A DNA stretch of 7,959 nucleotides from JAJDOJ01 sp034722015 (lineage in GTDB: Bacteria > Pseudomonadota > Gammaproteobacteria > JAJDOJ01). The position numbers were made by a program, and so were the translations under genes. Below the pieces are notes generated by a model that saw only the letters and a program-made list of their open reading frames with translations, did no database searches and had not been told where the DNA came from. Each line of letters begins with the position of its first letter. The stretch's first letter is position 1. The stretch lies in the NCBI GenBank assembly GCA_034722015.1, contig JAYENI010000181.1, positions 1 through 7,959 of the forward strand, in the 5' to 3' direction. Below, piece by piece: positions 1 through 6,510 of the stretch.

Positions 1-273
1 GGCGGTGTCTAGCACTTTTTGAGCAGGGAGTACTCGTGTCTTGGTCGTGGAGTGAGAATATCAAAACATGCCGCTATCTTTCATGATTAAATGCCGATCG
101 GTCGCTAACTGGAGTGCGGAATGTAAGGCCGACATGAGCTCTGGCGCACTTTGGACAAACCTCCCGGGAGGACGATCGGAATCGTTTTTATCCAGGGGTT
201 ACAGCGAGGATCTGAAACGGTGGCGGGAGGGATCCTACAAATGTCTGTAGCGGGCGAGCCACCTGCGCCGGTT
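1..273. other. Left-end stretch with no supportable gene
   Basis: Short open frames here have no recognisable motif, and reading frames entering from the left edge on the plus strand stop within the first 90 bases. What can be seen is a perfect 12-bp palindrome (CCTCCCGGGAGG, 160-171) immediately followed by a small hairpin (see the separate terminator entry). The region lies downstream of the minus-strand PilZ gene, so it may be its 3' trailer. It may also include the very end of a gene outside the window. Confidence 0.5.
170..190 (+). terminator. Possible weak intrinsic terminator
   Basis: A short stem ACGAT/ATCGT around a CGGA loop (172-185), extendable by two G-U pairs, runs directly into five T residues (185-189). 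The shape is that of a Rho-independent terminator on the plus strand, but the stem is short and no plus-strand gene is seen ending just before it, so this is tentative. Confidence 0.25.
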
Positions 274-786
274 TCAGGTCACTTCGGGCTCGCAGAGTGG
301 GGGAAACGTGGCGGAGAAACGACCGATCCACTCGCGGGCGGCCTGTTCCGCGCTGATATTCCTGCCCTGGGTGCGACTGATTCCCAACTTGTAGGACTCG
401 ATATGGCAGGCCTGCTCGAGCATGCGGCCCTCGAAGGCATCCGCGCGTGACAGAAACCCCATACCAACCTCGTACCCGACCCCGATATCCCTCAGCGATA
501 CGACGATCCCGCGCAACTGACGCCATTCACCGCAGACCCTGACATCCAGACCGACCAGGAGACCCGGCCGATACGGTTCCCGACAGATGAGCCGAACACC
601 GCCCAGCCCGGGATTTTCGAGGCGTCGAAACACGGTCCCGGGAGACTTCCGGACAGTGACTCGAACTGGAATCTCCCGGGGGTGGAGGATGTAGGATTCG
701 TAGCCGGCAAACACCGTCGGGCCCGGCCTCACATCCAGCGCTACGCCCCTGGATGCCTCCCCCGCGGTGCCCTGCTCGAACGGCAT
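274..786 (-). CDS. PilZ-domain protein with degenerate c-di-GMP motifs
   Basis: A 170-residue protein resembling the small single-domain PilZ proteins of gammaproteobacteria. PilZ domains usually bind cyclic di-GMP through an N-terminal RxxxR and a later (D/N)xSxxG motif, and control motility, exopolysaccharide or biofilm functions. Here the PilZ-like barrel spans about residues 32-125. The first motif is replaced by a segment reading HPREIP (35-40), with no RxxxR. The second survives only as N58-P-G60-L-G-G63, with the serine changed to glycine. The C-terminal helical tail (RMLEQACHIESYK near 121-133, then an 'EQAAREWI' helix) matches what I recall of a PilZ subfamily. The start is supported by a GGGGGA ribosome-binding site seven bases upstream (794-799). 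The protein has no signal peptide or membrane segment, so it is probably cytoplasmic. An AT-rich stretch upstream probably holds its promoter. The family is fairly sure; nucleotide binding is doubtful. Confidence 0.72.
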   Translation of the reverse strand: MPFEQGTAGEASRGVALDVRPGPTVFAGYESYILHPREIPVRVTVRKSPGTVFRRLENPGLGGVRLICREPYRPGLLVGLDVRVCGEWRQLRGIVVSLRDIGVGYEVGMGFLSRADAFEGRMLEQACHIESYKLGISRTQGRNISAEQAAREWIGRFSATFPPLCEPEVT

Positions 787-849
787 GGCCGGTTCCCCCG
801 TGAATATCAGCCCTCTACGGGTTCGCGGTCGGTATTTCGAAACCAGCCC

Positions 850-960
850 GCGAACCTTTCTTACTATCTATTTAGTTTGATTTTGGCAAAAGTCCAGAAA
901 TAATTCTCTTAAAATCTGTTAGTTACAAACTACTATTAACACTGAATATAAAAATTGACC
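850..960 (-). promoter_or_regulatory. AT-rich upstream region, probable promoter of the PilZ gene
   Basis: This stretch is conspicuously AT-rich against the GC-rich surroundings. It lies between the stop of the YqgE-like gene and the start of the PilZ gene, both on the minus strand. Read on the minus strand it contains a TTGTAA box, a 17-base spacer and AATTAT, four of six matches to each sigma70 hexamer, and a second possible -35 (TTGCCA) closer to the gene. The boxes are weak individually. The composition and position support a promoter, which would let the PilZ gene be transcribed independently of its upstream neighbour. Confidence 0.4.
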
Positions 961-968
961 CGCCTCGC

Positions 969-1676
969 TCACCCGGATCTTTCCCCTACCGTCCAGTCCG
1001 TGGGTATATCGTGAGCCCGGACCAGATCTCCCCTGGGGACATACTGATCCATCAACCGGTCCCAGAGGGCGCCGGGAGCATCACTGAAGACCGTTTCCAG
1101 CGTTGCCGGGGCGACGAGCCAGTCTCCACTGGATAGCTCACCCGCAAGCTGTCCCGGCCCCCAACCGGCGTAACCCAGATAGATACGCAGCTCCGAAACC
1201 GTCTTGCCCTGCGACAGCATCTGCTCGAGTGTGGACCGGTCACCGCTGAAATAGAGATCATCGAGAACAGGCAGTGCATGCTCGAGCGCGTCCCCGTGCC
1301 TGACGAGAAACATGACACGATTCAGACCAACGGGACCGCCAAAGTAGACCGGATAGTCGCGGGTCGCGACCTTCCCCACTTCCGGCAGCACACTTTTCAG
1401 TGGGGTTATCGAGGCCCGATTGATGATGATACCGAGTGAGCCGCCATCGTCATGGGTCGTCAACAAAATCACCGACTTGCGAAAGCGCGGATCGGTCATG
1501 CCCCGTCGCGCCACCAGCAACACCCCCGCGTCCGGGGGCGTCATTTCACGGACACGCGGCGCGATCAAGGCCTCCGAGGCGCTACCCCGGTCCGTCGCGG
1601 CTGCGTCAACGGGCTGCATCGCAAGCAGAAGTACCCCGAGCAGCCAGCCAGCACGGGAATAGTCAAATATTCGCAT
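969..1676 (-). CDS. YqgE/AlgH-family protein with an N-terminal signal peptide
   Basis: A 235-residue protein. Residues about 46-210 form a YqgE/AlgH (DUF179) domain. The family start 'PDAGVLLVARRGMTDPRFRKSV' lies near 48-69 in shorter recognisable pieces (TDPRFRKSV). It is followed by GIIINR (82-87), YFGGPVG (111-117) and the signature YLGYAGWGPGQL (166-177). Family members are usually cytoplasmic, about 185-190 residues long, and of uncertain biochemical role; AlgH was linked to alginate regulation in Pseudomonas. I chose the internal ATG at 1676 over the longer frame beginning at 1823. From 1676 the N-terminus is a classic signal peptide: a charged MRIFDYSR, a hydrophobic GWLLGVLLLAM and a QPVDAAA cleavage region ending near residue 27. 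The longer start would bury this behind 49 unlike residues. Export to the periplasm is therefore inferred, and is odd for the family. Confidence 0.8.
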   Translation of the reverse strand: MRIFDYSRAGWLLGVLLLAMQPVDAAATDRGSASEALIAPRVREMTPPDAGVLLVARRGMTDPRFRKSVILLTTHDDGGSLGIIINRASITPLKSVLPEVGKVATRDYPVYFGGPVGLNRVMFLVRHGDALEHALPVLDDLYFSGDRSTLEQMLSQGKTVSELRIYLGYAGWGPGQLAGELSSGDWLVAPATLETVFSDAPGALWDRLMDQYVPRGDLVRAHDIPTDWTVGERSG

Positions 1677-1819
1677 GATCCGCCGTACTCGAGTCCACTC
1701 CAAGTAACTGTAGTCCAACAGGACCCCCTGCGCCGGGGAAGGGGACCGGCCGGATTCGCCCTCGACCGCGAAAAATCTGCCGTTCGTCACGGCTTTGGTG
1801 AATTGGGGCTGGCCATCAG

Positions 1820-1867
1820 ACAACAGAATATATTAGAATATTATGATATTACAAACTACCGCCCCAG
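1820..1867. promoter_or_regulatory. Divergent AT-rich promoter/operator region
   Basis: This lies between the minus-strand YqgE-like gene and the plus-strand coiled-coil gene. It holds a sharply AT-rich run (1827-1855). On the plus strand TATGAT (1842-1847) matches five of six bases of a -10 box; upstream, CAGACA (1817-1822) is a poor -35 at an over-long 19-base spacing. The heptamer AGAATAT occurs at 1825 and again exactly 10 bp later at 1835, with GATATT following, so a protein could contact successive turns on one face of the helix. No Shine-Dalgarno sequence precedes the ATG at 1868. Confidence 0.35.
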
Positions 1868-3139
1868 ATGACAATGAACGGATCGCAACTTAAAAACGCA
1901 CTGACACGTTACATCTCGTTTACACAGATGGACACAAGACCGGACAGGGAAAAGGGGAAAAGGGACGGCACCCAGAACTACCCGGCAGCCGGGTCGAACG
2001 ACCTTTCGCCCCACGAGCTCGAGCGGGTTAGCCAGGCCAAGGCGTCGATGTCTTCCTATTTCCGGCAACTGCACGATATGGAATCGCGCTTGCAGCAGGA
2101 AATATCCCAACGCGAACAGGAGCGCGACAACGGCTACCTCAGCAGCAAGGAGTCGGTCATCCGCGAGAAGGAGGCCGCCATCGAGAATCTCCAGCAGCAA
2201 TATGGTCCCGGGTCCGAGACACACCATCAGCTGGCGTCGGATCTGGAGCATCGCGCCGAGGAAACGCGGCGAATCGAGCTGCTCGTCAATCGCCCCCTGC
2301 GCGCGCACTTCAGACGGTCGTATTTCGCGATTCTCGCTCTGCTGTCGCTGCTGGAGGTTCCGATCAACAAGCTGGCGTTCGAGTTCTTCTTCGAGGAGTC
2401 CCCGGTCATTGCCTTCGTCCTGGCGCTGACCGTGGGTGGCGTACTCATCGCACTCGCGCACTTTCTGGGGATGTGGCTGAGACAATGGGGCTACCACCGG
2501 AATTTCTCGGAAACCGGCAAGGCCAACACCGCCGGAATCGCCACGGTACTGCTGGTGGTGGGGACGCTCATCTATCTGGTCTCCGCGCTCAGGCAGCAGT
2601 ACGTGGATTTCCTGTCCCAGGAACAGTCATCCAGCATGTCCTCGATGCTCATGCAGGACGGGATCACCGGATTTCTCGGCCAGTCGGTCACCTCGGGCCT
2701 CGGTTCCGCCGGCCTGACACTTCTGGTGGTCAACGTCGCGGTCTTCATGCTGGGCACCATGCTGTCCATGCTTCGGCATGACTCTCATCCGGACTACGAA
2801 CGCGTCGTCGGGCTGCACGAAGTCGCCCAGAGCCGAATGAACCGCTTTCTTCGTCAATTCGAAAAGAAAGCCGCCGGCATCCAGGCGCGTTTCGACGATC
2901 GCATCGCCTATCTGGAGAAAAAGGGTGAGGAACTGGATGCGAGGATCGTTACGCTGCACAAGCAGGCCGAGGCACTGCGGGAGCAGCGCGAGCACGATAT
3001 CGCCATGATCGTGGACGTCGTTCGTCAACAGATCCTTGCCTACCAGACGGCCAACGTCGAGTCTCGCTCGGACCGGGCGCCTTCGTACTTCGGCGAAACC
3101 GGACTCACGGGTCTTCGCGATCGCGTCGCGGCGGTATGA
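1868..3139 (+). CDS. Coiled-coil membrane protein of unknown function, first gene of a coupled pair
   Basis: I do not recognise this 423-residue protein as a named family. It has a polar N-terminus, a charged coiled-coil region (about 52-140, rich in E, Q, R and L), four membrane helices (about 151-173, 179-203, 222-241 and 281-301) and a second long coiled coil (about 312-385), ending in a polar tail. With an even number of helices and highly charged ends, both coiled coils should face the cytoplasm. Helix 1 contains EVPINKLAFEFFF (163-175) and helix 2 contains AHFLG (197-201); Asn, Glu, Lys and His inside helices suggest a functional rather than merely anchoring membrane part. The segment between helices 3 and 4 (242-280) would be a periplasmic loop, the natural place for contact with the exported partner encoded next. 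The stop overlaps the next start (ATGA). The start is uncertain: ATGs at 1868, 1874 and 1928 all lack a clear ribosome-binding site. Confidence 0.75.
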   Translation: MTMNGSQLKNALTRYISFTQMDTRPDREKGKRDGTQNYPAAGSNDLSPHELERVSQAKASMSSYFRQLHDMESRLQQEISQREQERDNGYLSSKESVIREKEAAIENLQQQYGPGSETHHQLASDLEHRAEETRRIELLVNRPLRAHFRRSYFAILALLSLLEVPINKLAFEFFFEESPVIAFVLALTVGGVLIALAHFLGMWLRQWGYHRNFSETGKANTAGIATVLLVVGTLIYLVSALRQQYVDFLSQEQSSSMSSMLMQDGITGFLGQSVTSGLGSAGLTLLVVNVAVFMLGTMLSMLRHDSHPDYERVVGLHEVAQSRMNRFLRQFEKKAAGIQARFDDRIAYLEKKGEELDARIVTLHKQAEALREQREHDIAMIVDVVRQQILAYQTANVESRSDRAPSYFGETGLTGLRDRVAAV

Positions 3140-3915
3140 CGGTCATGAAGTCGATGATCAGAATCAGCCTGCCAGGCGTCTTCGCGCTCGCGTTGCTGTA
3201 CGCGACCTCCCCACCCGCCGTGGCGGCGAAACAGGACTACTGCGAGACGATGAAAGGGGATACCGTGGTCTTCGTCGTCGACCGGACAGAGGTGTTCGAC
3301 GAGCAGGACCAGGAAACATTCGCGGATGGCATCGGAAAGCTCTACGATTCGCTTGAAAATGGCGATCACCTCGTCGTTCACACCATCGCTGAAGACCACT
3401 CCGCCAGCCGTCGGGTTTTCAACCAGTGCAAGCCGGGATGCCCGGACCTTTCCCTGCTCGACAGCCTCATCGGGACCTGTCGCGAGTCACGCGCCCGCAG
3501 GGATGCGATAACGTTTCAAACCGACTTCCTCGAAAGCGTGCAACCACTGATTCGAAACTCGGAGGAACACCCTGGCTCGGCGATCATCGAGACGATCCAC
3601 ACGGTCTCCGCTGAGTACGGGGATGCCGGCGTCGCCCGGATGGTGATCTATTCGGACCTGATCGAGAACTCCCGCTTCGGATCGTTCCACTCCCTGTCGG
3701 CCAACCGCGGGAAGACGACCCTGGAAAGGGTGAAATCCAGCGGTCAGGTACCGGAACTCAAGGGAACAGAGGTGGAAGTCTTCGGATTCGGACGCAACCA
3801 CGGGCGCAACAGAAAAGGCCTGTCACCCGCCACCATGGATGCGGTCAGATCATTCTGGGAAGAACTCTTCAGAACCGCGGGTGCGAATTCCATTGATATT
3901 CATCGCTACTACTGA
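3136..3915 (+). CDS. Exported vWA-like protein, partner of the upstream membrane protein
   Basis: A 259-residue protein translationally coupled to the preceding gene through an ATGA overlap. The N-terminus is a signal peptide: MTVMKSMIRIS, a hydrophobic core to about residue 22, then SPPAVAA with cleavage near 30-31. The mature part looks like a von Willebrand factor A-type Rossmann fold. A hydrophobic strand ending in Asp, VVFVVDRTE (44-52), sits where the DxSxS metal site begins, here altered to D49-x-T51-x-V53. A helix with T153 (SAIIETI) follows. A strand ending in MVIYSDLIEN (169-178) places D174 where the last metal ligand usually lies. A late strand VEVFGFGR (213-220) is also typical. 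Four cysteines (C36, C98, C102, C115) fit disulfide bonds in the periplasm. vWA domains generally mediate metal-dependent protein contacts, so a binding role in the envelope is plausible. The fold assignment rests on pattern only, and the target is unknown. Confidence 0.75.
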   Translation: MTVMKSMIRISLPGVFALALLYATSPPAVAAKQDYCETMKGDTVVFVVDRTEVFDEQDQETFADGIGKLYDSLENGDHLVVHTIAEDHSASRRVFNQCKPGCPDLSLLDSLIGTCRESRARRDAITFQTDFLESVQPLIRNSEEHPGSAIIETIHTVSAEYGDAGVARMVIYSDLIENSRFGSFHSLSANRGKTTLERVKSSGQVPELKGTEVEVFGFGRNHGRNRKGLSPATMDAVRSFWEELFRTAGANSIDIHRYY

Positions 3916-3942
3916 CCGGAATCAAGGCCCGGGGAGCGCGCC

Positions 3943-4515
3943 TCAATAATGTAGATACGGACCATAGTAGTAGGGTCCGTAGTAGAAAAACGGATCCCTC
4001 AACACTGGATCGTAATAGTAGGGATAGTAGATCTCGGGCGGCCACAGATAGTATGCCTGCGCCGTGACGACCGGATACAGGTACCGGTATTCACCGATAT
4101 CTCGTTCGGTCTGCCCCGACACCTTCCCGAAAACCGTCAGAAGCTGCCCCTCCTTGTACACTTCGGGGTCGATGAACCCCGGGATGCGGGCCAGAAATCG
4201 CCCGTCGCTCTCTCCACTCGCCCGGGGCCTGCCCCTGCGCTCAAGGGGCAGGGCCACCACCTCGATCCCGGTCTCCGTCTCAAGGTTCTGCACCTCGGCG
4301 ATCTTGCCTCCCCAACGTACGGAGCGACCCAGAAAAGCATCGACGTCTGCCCTGACCGGCTGCAGCGGCGGGTTGTCGTCAGGTGATTTGCGGATCAGTG
4401 CGGGCACCTGACTCGAGCAACCCGAATCCAGGGCCGCAAACAACAATATGGCCAACAGCGGCATACTGCGCCGGGTCGTCAGCCTGATTCCTTCTCGAAT
4501 CATGGCCATGGGCAT
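3943..4515 (-). CDS. Slp-family outer-membrane lipoprotein
   Basis: A 190-residue lipoprotein resembling the Slp family (starvation-inducible outer-membrane lipoproteins of enteric bacteria and relatives). The signal sequence has a basic region (RLTTRR, 11-16), a hydrophobic core (MPLLAILLFAAL) and a cysteine at C33. The mature protein has the family pattern of a small OB-like barrel: 'FLGRSVRWGGKI' (61-72), a middle 'ALPLERRGRP', 'DGRFLARIPGFIDPEVY' (104-120), 'GQLLTVFGKV' and 'YPVVTAQAYYLWPP'. The last 35 residues are very rich in Tyr and Pro. The lipobox is unusual, reading LDSGC: Leu is at -4 and Asp at the -3 position where Leu is normal. Three ATGs (4515, 4509, 4503) could each be the start, and none has a strong ribosome-binding site. 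The gene converges on the vWA-like gene with only 27 bases between their stops. Confidence 0.8.
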   Translation of the reverse strand: MPMAMIREGIRLTTRRSMPLLAILLFAALDSGCSSQVPALIRKSPDDNPPLQPVRADVDAFLGRSVRWGGKIAEVQNLETETGIEVVALPLERRGRPRASGESDGRFLARIPGFIDPEVYKEGQLLTVFGKVSGQTERDIGEYRYLYPVVTAQAYYLWPPEIYYPYYYDPVLRDPFFYYGPYYYGPYLHY

Positions 4516-4671
4516 TTCCGATAGTGCAGTGAAATCCGTCTTGTCCCTCGACGTGCGGACACGCGAGTAGCCGATCGCCGTGCGACGCCGGGTTGAGACG
4601 CCATTCTATCAAAGCATCGCACAGGGGCAGGCCGGGTCCCGAAAATCCTGGAGCCGGAGCCCACAATCGGG
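4516..4671. other. Intergenic sequence upstream of the lipoprotein gene
   Basis: About 155 bases between the lipoprotein start and the first small repeat element. No gene, clear promoter hexamers or strong hairpin could be identified by eye. It should contain the minus-strand promoter of the lipoprotein gene. Together with the adjoining repeat element it fills the gap before the histidine phosphatase gene. Confidence 0.4.
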
Positions 4672-4914
4672 TAAGGCGATTGCCGGAAATTGACAGTCCA
4701 GATCGCGTTGGGTGAACTGCGATGAGCAGTGAACGGCTTGGGCAGGAAGCCCAAGACCGGTGCCCAAGCAGAGCAGGGACAGCGCAGCGCCGGGATCGTT
4801 CGTCATCAAGGCGCGACGACAGGCGCATCGTTGAACGATGGAACGATTGTCGCAACACAGAGGACGGATGAAAATGCAAGCAAGATGGTATGTCATTTGA
4901 CAGAAATCGCCTAA
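4672..4914 (+). mobile_element. Small non-autonomous transposable element (MITE-like), copy A
   Basis: A non-coding element of 237 bp (4675-4911) flanked by a 3-bp direct repeat TAA (4672-4674 and 4912-4914). The left end begins GGCGATTGCCGG and the right end, read on the other strand, begins GGCGATTTCTGT. Both continue into AATTGACA/AAATGACA, giving imperfect inverted repeats of roughly 30 bp. The interior shares long near-identical stretches with copy B (6856-7018), for example TCGTTCGTCATCAAGGCGCG and TGTCGCAACAC. It carries about 80 bp that copy B lacks (around 4706-4787). There is no transposase gene, so movement would have needed an enzyme supplied elsewhere. A TNA target and 3-bp duplication are known for some IS5-family (IS1031-type) elements, but that parentage is only a guess. 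The element ends 16 bases before the ATG at 4931. Confidence 0.8.
4737..4755. repeat. Perfect hairpin within the copy A-specific insert
   Basis: CTTGGGC and GCCCAAG form a 7-bp perfect stem around AGGAA. A second GCCCAAGC copy at 4762-4769 could pair with the same left arm (GCTTGGGC, 4736-4743) to give an alternative 8-bp stem. The segment is absent from copy B, so it was either inserted into copy A or lost from copy B. Confidence 0.5.
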
Positions 4915-4930
4915 GCTCTCCGGACGCGCT

Positions 4931-5572
4931 ATGGTGACCCTGTCACTTCCCTGCGGACCAACCGGATATCCCCGCGTGCAAGAGACATTGATAGACCTGA
5001 TCCGGCACGGACAACCCGAGGGGGGAAACCGCTATCGGGGTCACGGAATCGACGATCCCCTCAGCGACAGCGGCTGGGACCAGATGTGGGATGCCGTGGG
5101 CAAGGACGCACCATGGCAGAGCATCGTTACCTCACCGCTAAAACGATGCCTCGAGTTTGCCAATGCGCTCGCCAGTCGGCACGGACTACCGGTTAGCGTC
5201 GAGGATCGCTTCAGGGAGGTGGGGTTCGGAAGCTGGGAAGGGCGCAGCCGCCCCGAGATCCAGCGCGATTCTCCGGATGAGTACGAGGCGTTCTACCGCG
5301 ACCCGGTAAACAACCGGCCCCCGGGTTCGGAAAACCTGATCGAATTCCAGCATCGCGTCGGCACCGCCTACGACGGGGTCGTATCGAATCACTCGGGGGG
5401 ACATGCACTGATTGTCACCCATGCCGGGGTCATACGCGCCATCATCGCGCGCAACCTTCGTACCGACCCTGCCGGGATGTACCGGATTCGCGTGCCAAAC
5501 GCGGGCGTCAGCAGGATTCAGCACGGGCGATTCGGCGCCTGCGTCGAGTTCGTCAATCGCAACTTGTCGTGA
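4931..5572 (+). CDS. Histidine phosphatase, CobC/phosphoglycerate-mutase type
   Basis: A 213-residue member of the histidine phosphatase superfamily, which hydrolyses phosphate esters through a phospho-histidine intermediate. The phosphate pocket is complete. LIRHGQPEG (23-31) gives R25 and the nucleophile H26. SPLKRC (68-73) gives the second arginine R72. REVGFGSWEG (95-104) gives the acid E96. IVTHAGVIR (161-169) gives the second histidine H164. The 'FGSWEG' and 'PPGSENLIEF' segments are closest to alpha-ribazole phosphatases (CobC), but no cobalamin gene is nearby, so the substrate is open. The protein is cytoplasmic with no signal. The start is uncertain: the first 15 residues of the ATG-4931 form look unlike the family, whereas GTG at 4976 gives a typical VQETLIDLIRHG start. 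The stop overlaps the next start (GTGA), indicating translational coupling. Copy A of the repeat element lies immediately upstream and may contain or adjoin the promoter. Confidence 0.85.
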   Translation: MVTLSLPCGPTGYPRVQETLIDLIRHGQPEGGNRYRGHGIDDPLSDSGWDQMWDAVGKDAPWQSIVTSPLKRCLEFANALASRHGLPVSVEDRFREVGFGSWEGRSRPEIQRDSPDEYEAFYRDPVNNRPPGSENLIEFQHRVGTAYDGVVSNHSGGHALIVTHAGVIRAIIARNLRTDPAGMYRIRVPNAGVSRIQHGRFGACVEFVNRNLS

Positions 5573-6504
5573 ACCCGTTGCGACAAGCGGCCAAATCGGC
5601 AGGGGCACGCATCAACCTTCCAACGCGACAATCCCGGTTACACCGCATCGCCGCAGCGCTGATCCTCGGTTGCCATGCGATGTCCACCGCGACCGGCGGA
5701 ACGGTTGCGGACGACCACAAGGTAACCAATACCGTGGGTATGACGTTGGTCCGGATCGATCCCGGATCATTCATGATGGGCACGACCGACCCTGAAGAGG
5801 CGCTTTTCGAACTCCCCGATCCCGGCAAGGGCGGCATCGACGACGAACTTCCCGCTCACGAGGTTCGGATAACCCGGACGTTGCTGATTGGAGCGACCGA
5901 GGTCACGCAGGCGCAATGGCTGGCGGTGATGGATTCACGCCCCGGTCCGGCGAGCCACTGGCAACGCAAGGACTGGGAACAGCTGCCGGTCGTTTCCATC
6001 AGCTGGGACAGGGTCCAGGACTTCATCGGGGCGATCAACCACCTCGACACCCGGTATCACTACCGCCTGCCCACCGAAGCCGAATGGGAGTATGCCGCTC
6101 GCGCCGGACGGGAGGGTTTGCGCCCCTTTCCCCTGGAGGAGCTGGCTGACCACGCGTGGTATATCGGGAACTCGGCAGACCAGCCGCAGCCCGTCGCAAC
6201 CCGCAAGGCCAATGACTGGGGACTCTATGACACGCTCGGCAATGCCTGGGAATGGGTCGCGGACTGGTACTCGCCGGACAGTTATGGGGACAATGCGGTC
6301 AGCGACCCCGCCGGAGCCACAACCGGTCGCGCCAGGGTGAGGCGGGGAGGTTCGTATCACTGCCCGGCTCATCTGGTAAGGCCGGGCTATCGGGCCGCGG
6401 ACGCCCCGGACAAACACTATTCCGTGCTGGGATTCAGGCTGGTCGCGGAATCGAGGTCCGCGGATACCGTGCCCATGCCACGCACCGATATTCCGAAACC
6501 GTAA
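5569..6504 (+). CDS. Exported formylglycine-generating-enzyme-like (SUMF1/FGE-sulfatase domain) protein
   Basis: A 311-residue protein starting at a GTG that overlaps the upstream phosphatase stop. The start is inferred from that overlap. After a long basic N-terminus a hydrophobic stretch (27-35, IAAALILGC) looks like a signal sequence; ILGC with C35 could be a lipobox, otherwise cleavage would follow within the next ten residues. Residues about 52-293 form an FGE-sulfatase domain: NTVGMTLVRIDPGSFMMGT (54-72), EVTQAQWLAVM (111-121), PVVSISWDRVQDF (140-152), RLPTEAEWEYAARAG (166-180), GLYDTLGNAWEWVADWY (218-234), RVRRGGSYHC (256-265) and GFRLV at the end. True formylglycine-generating enzymes use two cysteines five residues apart; only C265 is present, and the +5 position is Val270. 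Sulfatase activation is therefore unlikely. Other activities or a structural role, as in periplasmic relatives such as PvdO, are possible. No sulfatase gene is nearby. Confidence 0.85.
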   Translation: MNPLRQAAKSAGARINLPTRQSRLHRIAAALILGCHAMSTATGGTVADDHKVTNTVGMTLVRIDPGSFMMGTTDPEEALFELPDPGKGGIDDELPAHEVRITRTLLIGATEVTQAQWLAVMDSRPGPASHWQRKDWEQLPVVSISWDRVQDFIGAINHLDTRYHYRLPTEAEWEYAARAGREGLRPFPLEELADHAWYIGNSADQPQPVATRKANDWGLYDTLGNAWEWVADWYSPDSYGDNAVSDPAGATTGRARVRRGGSYHCPAHLVRPGYRAADAPDKHYSVLGFRLVAESRSADTVPMPRTDIPKP

Positions 6505-6510
6505 AACCGT

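Noticed and set aside
1677..1823. N-terminal extension of the YqgE-like protein to the ATG at 1823
   Set aside because: It would place a typical signal peptide 50 residues inside the protein and has no family resemblance; the ATG at 1676 explains the sequence better.
1856..2497. A 213-codon minus-strand frame opposite the coiled-coil membrane protein gene
   Set aside because: It is opposite a frame with clear coiled-coil and membrane-helix periodicity and shows no domain of its own.
4609..4896. Similar short minus-strand peptides (both beginning MTYH) readable from the two repeat copies, here and at 6791-7000
   Set aside because: The similarity is explained by nucleotide identity of the repeats. 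The frames diverge, extend past the element ends and lack ribosome-binding sites.
4931..5572. Naming the histidine phosphatase cobC
   Set aside because: The motifs fit alpha-ribazole phosphatases, but no cobalamin gene is in the window and the superfamily is too broad to fix a substrate.
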